Positions 48,690-57,849 of a DNA stretch of 64,000 nucleotides are shown piece by piece. The position numbers were made by a program, and so were the translations under genes. This DNA is from Isoetes taiwanensis (lineage: Eukaryota > Streptophyta > Lycopodiopsida > Isoetales > Isoetaceae), in the NCBI GenBank assembly GCA_021234155.1, contig JAJEKV010000028.1, positions 15,315,976-15,379,975 of the forward strand. Direction: 5' to 3'. The notes beneath the pieces are model-generated. The model saw only the letters and a list, made by a program, of their open reading frames with translations, was not told where the DNA came from and did no database searches. Positions within the stretch are counted from its first letter, which is position 1. The number at the start of each line of letters is the position of its first letter.

Positions 48690-49251
48690 GCCTACAAATG
48701 AGGGGGGGTTTGGGTCTATTTATGTCAAGTAATTTTAGGTCAAATTTTAAGTTACTCTTTTTTCATGTGTCAAAGCACCTATTAATCCTACAACATATAC
48801 TTACTTCAGTAGTTTTCTAAACTATTTGACTCATGGTGTGCTTAGCCCTAACTATTTAGACTGCTGCTCGGGCGCATATAAATTATATGATTTCTAGGCA
48901 TTCCTAGTGTAAATATACAAATCTAAGTAATTTTACCTTAAAACTCGATCTAGCATATTATCTTGTTAAAATTCATCAAGTTTCACTAAAAATATGGCTG
49001 ATCTCATAGGTAGCCAGGCTTATCCTAAATTTTAGGTTTGTGCTCAAGCGCATACCGCGGAGACATTTTCTACCTTAGATCAAAATTTAGTTCAACTTCT
49101 TTTAGTTTACTTGGTTTTCAATTTTCTAATCAAGCATTAGCTTAGCATAATCACAAAATGAGAGAAAAAATTTCCACTTTTTCGAGGTTTGAGAATCCTA
49201 CTTAGTACTATCGGGAGCATGTTTGCTTTGCTCTTGGTCACTAAGAACATT
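48690..49251 (-). other. 5' untranslated leader of the outer element
   Basis: AT-rich with no ORF, between gag and the primer site. Words near the end (AAGCATTAGCTTAGCA, at about 49132) are shared with the leader of the inner element (41870-41886). Confidence 0.65.
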
Positions 49252-49263
49252 GCTCATACTCAC
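49252..49263 (-). promoter_or_regulatory. Primer binding site of the outer element
   Basis: The minus strand reads GTGAGTATGAGCAATGTTCTT directly after LTR D. It aligns with TGGTATCAGAGC with several changes and is placed exactly where the inner element has the clearer TGGTATGAGC. Confidence 0.65.
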
Positions 49264-50827
49264 TGCGGACGCCCCTTATTTATATACTGCACTCACCGTG
49301 ATACCTAAATCAGGAGTTCATCCCCCCATACCCATGCCGATACAAGGCTCCTCCACGACACCGCAACCTTGATGAGTTCCAAAGTGGGAAGAATGAAGGC
49401 TATTTACCCCGGCCTTCAGGCCTACCTAGCCGCGCAGGTTTAAACATACATGTCAAGATACAATATCAATATCACATGGCTACCGTGAAGGATGGCCTAC
49501 CACATATCTCAAGATAGACAAGGATCAAGATATCACATATGTGAAATCCTCTACCCGCTGGGCTCGGGACTAAGGGATGATCACCGCTTTGCCCCAGAGG
49601 TCATTGCGCATGTAATTCGTGGCAATGGATTTGGCCGGGCATGAGAACATGGCTTAGGGTAGTCCGGGCCTCCATCCGCCTTCTCCCTGCACACTTTGCG
49701 AGTAGGTTGAAAAGTGTTGGGACCTCATCAGAGTCTGGATGCATAGCCAAAGGGGCTACTTCCCCGGGTTGCATCTCCCTCAGCCTGGACATGGCGTAGG
49801 GATCACCCCACCGCAGGCTAGCATTCTCACCTGCTGCGACTAGAGGGCCACCGCCTGCATCACTTTAGAACTCATGGAAGGTGTCCACCACCCCAAGAGT
49901 GTCGTAACCCATGCAAAGCCCTCACCAGCGGGCGTAGCATTAGATCTAGTGCACAATAGTCCCCTGACAGGCTTTTACTACTGTGTGGGACGCGGATCAC
50001 GAAATGACATGAACCTCATTAAAGCCGCCTGCCCCTTCACCCACAACTGTGTGTGGCTCTGTACACGTGCCTCTAATTTAATGGGGCATTAAAGAGGGCT
50101 AGCTAGAGCATCAACTACTGTGCTTTAAGGTTCTACCCCCTTCCCAATACACAATGAGTCCAATGTGAGATCATCATCACATACATATCAATGTAATAGA
50201 ACTAAAGAACAAGTTTTAATCTAAATCACGTGAGTTAGGTTCTTTTTAGTTATGTGGCTTGGTATCTAGAGATCTAGATGGTTGCTATAAGAACCAATGA
50301 GGCTAAACCTAATTACCTATGTCCGAGAGGCTTAGACTATTGAATTGGCAAAATACCGCACTTCGCTCGTTCTCCCGCTCTCAATGCATCCATGCCGCAG
50401 AATCGCTTTGAAGATGAAGTTAGAAAGGAAAGTCATGAGCTAAACTGCCGTGATGTACTGAGGCTTAGATTGGCTCTTGGAGCAAGCAAAAATGTAGCTC
50501 TAGAAGGCCAGGATGAAAATGGAAAGTTAAAGTTTCCTATACTTATATAGACTAAGGGTTAGGGCTAGGGTTTCCTATTTCTCCCTTGAGCATGTGGGAC
50601 AAATGGGTGTGGCCCACTTGCCTTTATTACCTAGGTGGCCTAAAGTGTACACATGGATAAATGTGTACGCATGGATAAATGTACACACCGTTGCAAGTTG
50701 CCCCCTAGGTGCTACTGTTTCGGGCTACACGCTACGCATACCGCCAATCTGGGATGGCGCGTAGCGCGGATTTGCAGACAAAGCATAATATACGCCTTGG
50801 GACCGTGATATCAGGCCGAACGCTACA
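49264..50827 (-). repeat. LTR D: 5' LTR of the outer chromovirus
   Basis: About 1564 bp, matching LTR A in subfamily words. TATATAG near 50544-50550 gives a reverse-strand TATA box. Its outer end reads GAACGCTACAACC instead of GAACGTCACA, so the last bases are changed or lost, and this blurs the target duplication. Confidence 0.86.
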
Positions 50828-51950
50828 ACCAAATATGAATGCCAATAGGAATTCCATGTAGATTTGTGGTCTGTTCATGAGCAAGAAGCTTCCATGTATA
50901 ATCATGAAGACATGCCAGAATCGGAGTGTCCAATGTCCATAAGGCCGTACACTTTTGCCAACCCACCAATATACTAGAAGCCAAGGAGAATGTGTCTAAA
51001 AGCAGTTTTGCAGCTTCAAGATTCTCAGAGTTAGGGGCGAGAAAGAGAAACGTGTTATCATCATATTGACTGCAAACTTTTTGTGTACCATCCTCCACAA
51101 CGACTCTGAAGAATCCCCTCCACTGATGCAACAACAAATAACTGTGATGGAGTCTCTGCGACAATTGTGAAAAGAAGTGGTGCGCTAGGGCATCCCTGAC
51201 AAATACCCCGACCAAATGGGAAGACCTTGATGGCTCATAATGAAAGAGAACAGCAGCTGGGGCAGAGTGATGCAACTTCATGACGTCTGATGTGAATAGT
51301 TGTCCGAATTCTGAGCATACAAAAGCGCATGAACTCTCAGCTGACATTGTCATAAGCTTTCGCAAAATCAAGTTTAAGATACACAACAGGATGATTTCGC
51401 CAACATGCCCAATAGATCCCCTCATATGCAGCAGCCACATATTAAGAATGCATCTTCTCGGAAGAAATCCGGGCCAAGTTTGTCGAAATGGACTCAGCCA
51501 AAATACCCTTCACCCTCTCCGCAAATGCCTTGGAAAATATTTCATATACTGATGACAATAAAGTGGTGGGTCACCAATCTGCAATAGTCCGGTGATTCTT
51601 GGGGATCAGTGAGATGGCACCTGTATTCAAAAATTTATCCAGAGCAGTGGACCAAAAAAAGTCACAAAAAGCATCAAATACATCTGGCTTCAACCACTCC
51701 CAATATTCTTGAAATAACTCAATTGGTGTCACGTCCAATCATGGGCACTTCCCCGTGTTCAAATACTATCGAACTCAGATCAGCAGCAGTTATACCAGCC
51801 TCTACCAATAGACGTTGCCCTTCAAAAAATGATGGGAGATATCCTAGATAGGGCTGCATCTCACATTTATGACTGAAAGGGCAGATGATTCTCAGCAGAA
51901 AATGCTTGAAAGTGGTCATGCAGATGTTGCTTGAGCTCTATTAGATGCAA
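50828..51950 (-). pseudogene. LINE reverse transcriptase (ORF2, C-terminal part)
   Basis: In order: LLSSVYEIFSKAFAERVKG (about 51570-51510) and SISTNL, then VYLKLDFAKAYDNVSWEF across a frame change (about 51395-51330), VRDALAHHFFSQL, then QYDDNTFLFLAPNSENLEAA (about 51060-51010; the YADD active site reads YDDN through a small indel) and GWQKC. These are the conserved LINE RT blocks. The 205-codon frame at 51440-50823 covers most of them and runs into the LTR. Confidence 0.85.
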
Positions 51951-53079
51951 GAGTAGTGAATTGTATGATAGACTCAAGGATGACGTCATGCGACGCTGCT
52001 TAGCTACGCAAAAGAAGAAGCACGTACAATGGTCTCCATCATGGAACCACTACAAACCTGCTTTGGTCTTTTCTAGTTGGATCTTCCGAAGATTGAATTT
52101 GTGCTAGTATGTGACGCTCATGAATGCCTCGGAGAAGACCCTACCGAGGGTGAAGGAGATCCTAATACAACGTATCTAGTAAAGTACGATCTACTGCTGC
52201 GAACTTCCATCCCGACTATTTCGCAAATGATTTGATTGTTGCGAGTGCATCCACTATCCCGACCATCCCACGACGTGAGCTAAAGATAGGTGTTCAAATT
52301 CCGGCAAGCTTCTTAGAAAGCTGCGTCCTTCAGCAATTTTACATTCAGGCATACGTCCGCCTCAAGTGGCACTGCAGCAGAGGTTCATCTGAAAGGAACT
52401 GCGATGATGATCTGAAACTGAGTTGTCTCTAAGGCAAGACTGAAAAAAACCTGAAAATGCCAAAACTGCATTCGCATTCCAGTAAGCCCTATCCCAACCG
52501 AGAGTTTGCACGACCCCCACCAATCTGACCCTTGCATCAAGTGAAGGCACCTTCACTATCTAACTCTAATAGATTGCAATCATGGAGAAGACGATGTCAT
52601 TGCTGATGCTCAAATCCAGACACAACAGTAGGTGGCTCCTTATCGATCCTCTTCTATTTCGACTATGTTGAAGTCTTTGACAAGAATCTATGAAATCTCT
52701 TGACCCATACTAAGCATCGTGGCCTGCAAAGATGCCTATAATGAAAGCTCCTTGATGAGGCCTGTTATAAGCATAAATATTTAGAAGACCATACCGGGCA
52801 CTATGGAGTCCTGCCACAAGAGAAAAGCCTAACGGCTAAAGCGATCCACCTCAGTGAAAGTGACTGACAATGAGGATTGCCAAGCTATGACAACTTCCGC
52901 ACTAACTGAATCAGCCATTGCCACCAACACATTGAAACGTTGGCCGATCATATTCACAAGCTTTGTTATATCCCGTTGAGACATTTGTGTTCTTGCAGAC
53001 ATAATTTAGACAGGTAAAACGATATCTGACTCCTCTTAAGGGGGAAAGAGGCCACCCCCTGAACATTCCATGAAACTAA
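51950..53079 (-). pseudogene. LINE endonuclease region (ORF2, N-terminal part)
   Basis: The segment starts with RLVSWNVQG, the usual first block of the apurinic-type endonuclease of plant LINEs, and KLCLQEHK follows (the Q-E of the second block). Further blocks are degenerate and spread over frames. The endonuclease nicks target DNA to prime reverse transcription. Confidence 0.75.
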
Positions 53080-54349
53080 CCGGATTGAGGTTCTAAAGGG
53101 GTTGGAGCAGGGGGGTCCATGGTGCCTCCAGAGTGGCAATGGCAATATTTCAACCTGACACATTGCAGTAGCCTCTTCAACCTCTTCAACCATATTAGCC
53201 CACTGAAGTGGTGAGAAATGACCATGGTGGGGAGTAATAGGAGCTGAAGTGATCCGCCACCACTCATGCTGCAGTAGATGCTGGGACACTACAGAGTTAA
53301 GACCTTTCGCTATCTTTCGAGGTTGGCGAAAAGCAGATGGGTGCTTAGGTGGAGGGTGGACACCTCGACTATCAATATGCATGTATTGACTACGAGTCGC
53401 CTCTGCTTGCTCTTGTATCCTTTGAATCTTCTCTAACATTTGAATATGCTGGTCAAGAGCAGGCAATGAGGAATTTGCATCTGAGCCAACAACGGAATGG
53501 TTTGTAAATGGCTGGGAAACATCCATGGGCACTGGGACGGCAGCAACAGGACGAGGAGCAATAGAGGTAGGAGCCAAGTGGTGGGGTGCGAGAGCATGGC
53601 ACCACTTTGGACAACAATTGTCTAAGGCAAATCACGATCAATGGGTCTTGCAACATAAATCTTGATCAGGCCATTCGTGATAGAGTACTACAGATGCAAC
53701 CCTATCTCATCTGCAATGGCCACAATAAACTCTGGATCCTGCATTTCTGAAGGAAAATTCTCAATGGCAATCCAAAATGGAGCACGGAGAGCATCTTGTT
53801 TGCCCGAAAAAAGAACCAAGGACATATTGCTGATACAAAACCAAATGCCTCCATAGACAATCAACAACATGTTCAATGAGCGGGCTAACTCAGGCGAACT
53901 AAACATGAGAAGAAAACATTGTTGATATTTTGCTATGAGCTTGATGGACTGAAGCTGAAGACCCAACTTATGAAGATGCCCAGACAACCACGACCCCATA
54001 CGCTTCAAGTATAGAAACGGGCCAATGAAGTGGCACACCATGCAACAAGTTGCTCCACATGGCGCTATGGGCCTCATGACTAATCTGCATGACTGGTGAT
54101 CCAAAATGCTCAAAGCCCGCTCGACACTCCTGCACTTCATAAAAGCTCCACTCTGCTTGGAGTTGTACATCCGCGGAGTGCTTAGCAGCGCAATTGTTGA
54201 AGATAGAGTGCCACCTCCTTGCGGTTTATTATCAACATGGTGGATATTGCCTCACGATATCTTGACAATCATTTACGCCAATCACTCGGGAAAGAACATC
54301 CATAAGCTGGAGCAATATTGTGGAATGACCTCCAAGGAGTAGATGCCAT
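53080..54349 (-). pseudogene. LINE ORF1 (DUF4283-like gag) and linker
   Basis: The first Met in a sensible place is at 54349 (MASTPWRSFH). The frame 54170-53688 ends with APFWIAIENFPSEMQDPEF and VAIADEIGLHL, which resembles the DUF4283 nucleic-acid-binding domain of plant LINE ORF1 (PFWVQLxGLPLEFWxxExI...IG). The frame 53577-52966 first codes a Pro/Ser/Gln-rich linker, then runs into the endonuclease start. ORF1 protein binds LINE RNA. Confidence 0.75.
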
Positions 54350-54630
54350 TGTAGGCGGGGGATGCATCAGCGAAGATACATGCACAAGTAAATTTGCTAT
54401 AGCCCCTCTAGATGGCAATGGCAAAAAATCTTTTGAAGTGCCTCAATATGCATTGGAGGTTGCACTTACTTGAAGCCCCGGCTCAAACATATGCGAGGAT
54501 GAGCGAGGTGGTCAAAAAGAACTTCCAACATCAATTGGAGGAGCACGTCACGGGGACCCTATCACGAAAGTCTTTGATGGCACGCGTCAGAAGTTTCTAC
54601 TCACGGTCTTCGATCATAGTTCTTGATTCG
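54350..54630. other. Possible LINE 5' untranslated region
   Basis: Upstream of ORF1 in the minus-strand sense. No other ORF is convincing; the plus-strand frame at 54412-54687 has no known domain. Confidence 0.4.
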
Positions 54631-55080
54631 GGGTTTGTTGGGTGTGTTTGGGCTCTTAGAAAGCTCATGGCGTCCTCCTTCCATTGATAAAAGATTTGGG
54701 TCTTTGGTTTTGGTAGATTTGGTGCATAAACAAAGGTGTTTTGCCAACTCAGGCCCTCTGTGGTGTGGGGTTTTGGAACGCCACTTTGTTTTGGTCTTAA
54801 CTCTCTCACAAGCGGTGTCCATTTTGGAAGTGCTTGGTCTCATTGCAAAGCCCCTCCCATCTTGTTCAATTGGCATATGATTGAGCTCTTGATTCGATCA
54901 ATTTGGAGTGCAAAGGCGTCTAACAGTTCACGGCCCTTTTTGGTGCTAGGGTTTGTTTACTCACTCTTTAGGCCATAACTCTCTCAAAAGCGGTGTTGAT
55001 TTTTAGGAGTGCTTGGGCTTAGGAATTCTCGGTGTCATCGGTTTGCCATAGAGATTTGTCATATTGCAAAGTGGATTGAA
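54630..55080. repeat. Tandem repeat, about 179-bp unit, two full copies and a part
   Basis: Copies at about 54724-54902 and 54903-55080 share, in order, CAAAGGYGT, CAGGCCCT/ACGGCCCT, TGGTG, AACTCTCTCAnAAGCGGTGT and GTGCTTGG. The segment 54630-54723 matches the end of the unit. The copies have diverged. Confidence 0.7.
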
Positions 55081-56340
55081 GATTCGATCCACTCTTAATG
55101 TCAAGAATATCTTACGATCATAATTGTTTGCAATTGTGAGCACACAAGTTACTTCATTTGTATTGAGTTAACATGCATCCTTCCTACTACATGGTAAGAT
55201 AATTTACATAAGAAAGTTTCTTATGGAAGCTATGACATTAAATTAAATTGTTCTTTATTGTGCCGAGGAGACCAATAGGCCTATGGGACTCAATTAAAGA
55301 GAATATCAAACATATTATAGTCGGGAGTTGAATCCTCCCCTCTCCTCCCAAGGGTTTTGAGAGAAAAACCTTGGCATTAATAAGCATGTTGATAAAATTA
55401 CAATAACATGTTAGGATACATTTCAATGTAGTGCACGAGAACATACACAGTGCATATCTATAATCTCCTAAAGATATGATCCCAGCGAATGTATCTTGAA
55501 ATAACACATCCAATAGGTGGGGCTAACTTCGGCCTTAGCATGCACGGATATGATTGAATGTCGAATAGTTATGAAGAGTGTGCACTCATCCTCAATGGCT
55601 CTTAGTTGGTAACATTGACAAGGCACATCCTCATGCGCCCCTTGGGCATCGATTTTGAGATAATATGAATCTTACCATATGTTAGATTATTGTGCTTTAA
55701 TAGATTACGATGATGCTCCTTCATATGATTTTTAGACTCATTTTATTCAAGCCCGAGGATCTCTAGTCCTTCAACATATATTGATTCTACTTATATATAT
55801 ATACGTGGTCATCGTAGCCTACTTATATTTTCTTCACCTTATCTTGTCTTATTATTGCAAATTTTTTTCCTTGAGAACCTTTTCGAGAAAGGGTTCTTTA
55901 ATTCTAATAGTAATGATTGTCTTAGGCCATTGTATGGGTCCCGTAGCCTCTTGGTCTTCGTGGACGTTAAAAATTCTACTATATTCTACCTTTGTTTCAT
56001 CAACAACTTTTCTAAATGATCTAATAAGTACTAGATGTATATGGAAAATGCACATCTATTTTGCGCTATTTCTCTTTAAGACCGACTATCTCCTATACAT
56101 AGTATCTTTTGCATCGAATTAAATAAAAGGAATGTTTGCAGGCCCGGGCCGCCGCAATAATTTTTTTTATTGCTAATCATGGTGTAAAGCAGAGAACTTT
56201 CATAAAAGCAATGAGGACTTGAATAACAAACTACTTTGAAAGTTGAAATGAGTTGCGAAACTTACTCAAAAGTAACTTCATGGTTGCACCATCATATGTA
56301 AATAATTATGGCAACAGAAAAGTTGGGCCGCCAGTTTTGT
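55080..56340. other. AT-rich sequence without supported gene
   Basis: No recognised protein or RNA. Frames such as plus 55781-56122 are hydrophobic, as expected from T-rich DNA. Confidence 0.5.
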
Positions 56341-56360
56341 CTGGCATGCATTCTAATGCT

Positions 56361-56454
56361 GACACGTGGCATCCCACAATAACACGGAATGAAAGTTTGT
56401 GCCCCATTCCGCTCATCCGGTAGGCAGCCGGACGATTAGGGCAAGGTATATAGG
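56361..56454 (+). promoter_or_regulatory. Promoter-like segment: G-box/ABRE and TATA box
   Basis: GACACGTGGC at 56361-56370 is a classic plant G-box/ABRE (ACACGTGGC), bound by bZIP factors. GGTATATAGG at 56445-56454 is a TATA box about 80 bp further on. This spacing is typical of an inducible plant promoter. Transcription would start around 56480, just before the short repeat-encoding ORF. Confidence 0.55.
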
Positions 56455-56515
56455 TTAAGCGTCGGTTTGATGCAGCTTGCCCAACTGTGCAAACATGGTA
56501 GACGATCCGTGCAAA

Positions 56516-56742
56516 TGAATCAAGCAGCCGAATCAACTAAAGATTTGTGCAAAACAGCGGAAGAAATGGTAGCGGATCTGTGGAAAACAACGGAAGAAAT
56601 GGCAGCGGATCTGTGCAAAAAGGCAGCAGATTGTCTTCTTTATGCAAGAGAAAGTGCCGAATCTGTGCTGAAACCTGCTCAAACTCGCCAATCTGTGCTT
56701 AAATTCACATATCTATGCTTGAACCTTCTAAATCTGTGCTAA
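56516..56742 (+). CDS. Small repeat protein with 11-residue repeats (hypothetical)
   Basis: The ORF is open from upstream (ATG at 56470). The ATG at 56516 (MNQAAESTKD) is preferred because the TATA box at 56447 places transcription start near 56480. The protein would be about 75 residues. The visible repeats are DLCKTAEEMVA, DLWKTTEEMAA and DLCKKAA, which are hendecads encoded by exact 33-bp DNA units. Hendecads favour amphipathic helix and are known from group 3 LEA proteins, which are often ABA-induced through ABRE elements like the one upstream. That link is inference: the repeats contain Cys and Trp, unlike typical LEA repeats, and the C-terminal part is encoded by the 21-bp tandem array. 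It could also be a chance frame in repeat DNA. Confidence 0.35.
56542..56631 (+). repeat. 33-bp tandem repeat, 2.7 copies
   Basis: Units begin GATYTGTG at 56542, 56575 and 56608. The first two share ACGGAAGAAATGG and AGCG at the same positions. The length is a multiple of three and keeps the frame open. Confidence 0.85.
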
Positions 56743-56876
56743 AACTCACCGATTCTGTGCCTAAACTCGCCCAATCCGTGCTTAAACTCGTCTATCTGTG
56801 CTTAAACCTTCTGAATCTTGCTAAAACTCACCGAATCTGTTCTTAGACTCGCCAAACTGTGCTTAAAACTGGCTCC
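56658..56876. repeat. About 21-bp tandem repeat, ten copies
   Basis: The consensus is AATCTGTGCTTAAACTCGCC with variable ends (CTCACCG, CTTCTG). Ten units can be counted, with lengths of 19-22 bp apart from a longer first unit. The word GATCTGTG is shared with the 33-bp repeat just upstream, so the two arrays are related. Confidence 0.85.
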
Positions 56877-56879
56877 CCA

Positions 56880-56955
56880 GCCATTCCTTGTTTATCTGAT
56901 GGGCTGCTCCCGGCTACCGCTGGTCGCAGCAGCCATCGGATAAACAGGGAATGGC
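56880..56955. repeat. Large inverted repeat: 28-bp stem, 19-base loop
   Basis: Arms at 56880-56908 and 56928-56955 are reverse complements with three or four differences (GCCATTCC-TGTTTATC-GATGG-CTGCT). It starts four bases after the 21-bp array. It could be a foldback terminus, a transcript 3' stem or a small-RNA precursor-like fold. Confidence 0.85.
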
Positions 56956-56967
56956 ATTTCAAATGCC
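56953..56967. repeat. Palindrome GGCATTTCAAATGCC
   Basis: Perfect 7-bp arms around one base, overlapping the end of the larger stem-loop, so two alternative hairpins compete for GGC at 56953-56955. Confidence 0.8.
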
Positions 56968-57021
56968 GTTCCCCTATACATTAAAGGATATTAGGAGATA
57001 TTTGCACACGCAACATCACCC

Positions 57022-57160
57022 TTTTTTTTTTTTGGTAAATTGAATGGAATAAAGCATGCCACCTAAAGTTCTAATTACCAAATATAGAGTAAAGCAATGA
57101 GAGGATGGGCTCACGGCAACATATTAAAGAGCACCTAGAGACAACAAAAAAACTGAAAAC
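57022..57160 (-). mobile_element. Possible 3' end fragment of a LINE or other poly(A) retroelement
   Basis: On the minus strand the segment ends CCATTCAATTTACC followed by A12 (T12 at 57022-57033). A 3' poly(A) after a TTTATTCCATTCAATTTACC-like end is typical of 5'-truncated plant LINE fragments. No coding motif remains. Confidence 0.4.
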
Positions 57161-57343
57161 AACATACAAATAGATCAAAATATATGTCTATAAAATGCAT
57201 CATTAAGCATATATTTCTATAAGATATTTCTATGTTTTCAATTATTCTAGAGAACATGACAAGGGATTGTATTTTCAATGTCTATTCAAATATGCACTAG
57301 GTGGTCTGGTGCTGGATATACCAATGCTAAAGTTTATAATAGC

Positions 57344-57560
57344 TCTATGCTCCACTGACCTCATGGTTGTTCTGTTTTCACATGATCCCTATGTTGTGCT
57401 AACCTCACGGCTGATCTATTTCATAAGAGTACATTGCTGGGTAGCAAGCAGACAACTGCTCTGTTTTTATATAATCCTATGATGTGCTAACCTCATAATT
57501 GTCTAGTTTCACGAGTACCTTGTTGGGTCGCAAGCAGACAACTGCTGCAATAGCGTAACT
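57344..57560. repeat. Tandem repeat, 88-bp unit
   Basis: CCTATGTTGTGCTAACCTCA starts a copy at 57388 and CCTATGATGTGCTAACCTCA another at 57476. Both contain GCAAGCAGACAACTGCT. A 44-bp partial copy precedes at 57344. The GCAAGCAGACAACTGC word is itself a good landmark. Confidence 0.8.
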
Positions 57561-57659
57561 AGGTAAGAACAACAATGTATCAAGTAAACTACCTCACAAC
57601 TACATATGGATGATGACATATAAACTTACCAAGCTACTTGGTTATTAGTATCAACTAAT

Positions 57660-57765
57660 ACTACAAAATGGGCTATTATTGGAGAAAACAGAACTCGTCA
57701 AAATTAGGCCTTACTGCAAAATGGGCTATTATTGGAGAAGACAAAACTCGTGAAAATTAGGTCTA
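57660..57765. repeat. Tandem repeat, 53-bp unit, two copies
   Basis: Copies start at 57660 and 57713 and share CAAAATGGGCTATTATTGG, GAGAA, ACTCGT and AAAATTAGG. They differ at only a few positions. Confidence 0.85.
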
Positions 57766-57771
57766 TAGATG

Positions 57772-57846
57772 TTGAAACCAAATGTAACCACTATATGAGG
57801 ACTTATAATTGAAACCAAATGTAACCAGTGTAGGAGAACTTATAAT
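57772..57846. repeat. Tandem repeat, 37-bp unit, two copies
   Basis: TTGAAACCAAATGTAACC begins copies at 57772 and 57809, each ending in ACTTATAA. It is the third adjacent array with a different unit in 500 bp. Confidence 0.85.
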
Positions 57847-57849
57847 TGG

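Larger units (their letters stand above)
18064..50827 (-). mobile_element. Outer Ty3/gypsy chromovirus, minus strand, split by a nested element
   Basis: The ends are LTRs at 18064-19629 (3' LTR) and 49264-50827 (5' LTR) that share diagnostic sequence. Both read AAAGAGGGCTAGCTAGAGC in the same position, whereas the inner pair reads GTGCTAGAGAGGCTAACCT. The internal order on the minus strand is primer site, gag (48680-45500), protease (about 45240-44910), RT (about 44900-43860), RNase H (43660-43525 continuing at 22052-21930), integrase (21930-20600), chromodomain (20604-20416) and polypurine tract (19640-19630). This domain order and the chromodomain are those of plant chromoviruses. All ORFs are frameshifted. 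A second element occupies 22059-43518. A possible target duplication CTACAA precedes 18064 and overlaps the end of the 5' LTR at 50823-50828; it is not clean. Confidence 0.88.
50828..54349 (-). mobile_element. LINE (L1-type non-LTR retrotransposon), minus strand, truncated by LTR D
   Basis: On the minus strand come ORF1 from about 54349, a linker, an endonuclease beginning RLVSWNVQG at about 53079, and RT motifs down to 50828, where LTR D begins. The RT tail, any zinc motif and the poly(A) are missing on this side. They should lie left of 18064, but I could not recognise them there. Frameshifts are frequent. The order fits a plant L1-clade element. Confidence 0.82.

Noticed and set aside
56880-56955. 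microRNA precursor
   Set aside because: The stem is long enough, but nothing shows a mature small RNA, and the adjoining tandem arrays fit a repeat or transposon end equally well. Left as an unexplained hairpin.
57388-57560. CRISPR-like direct repeats with spacers
   Set aside because: Only two full copies of a long 88-bp unit with no unique spacers, in a eukaryotic sequence; this is an ordinary tandem duplication.
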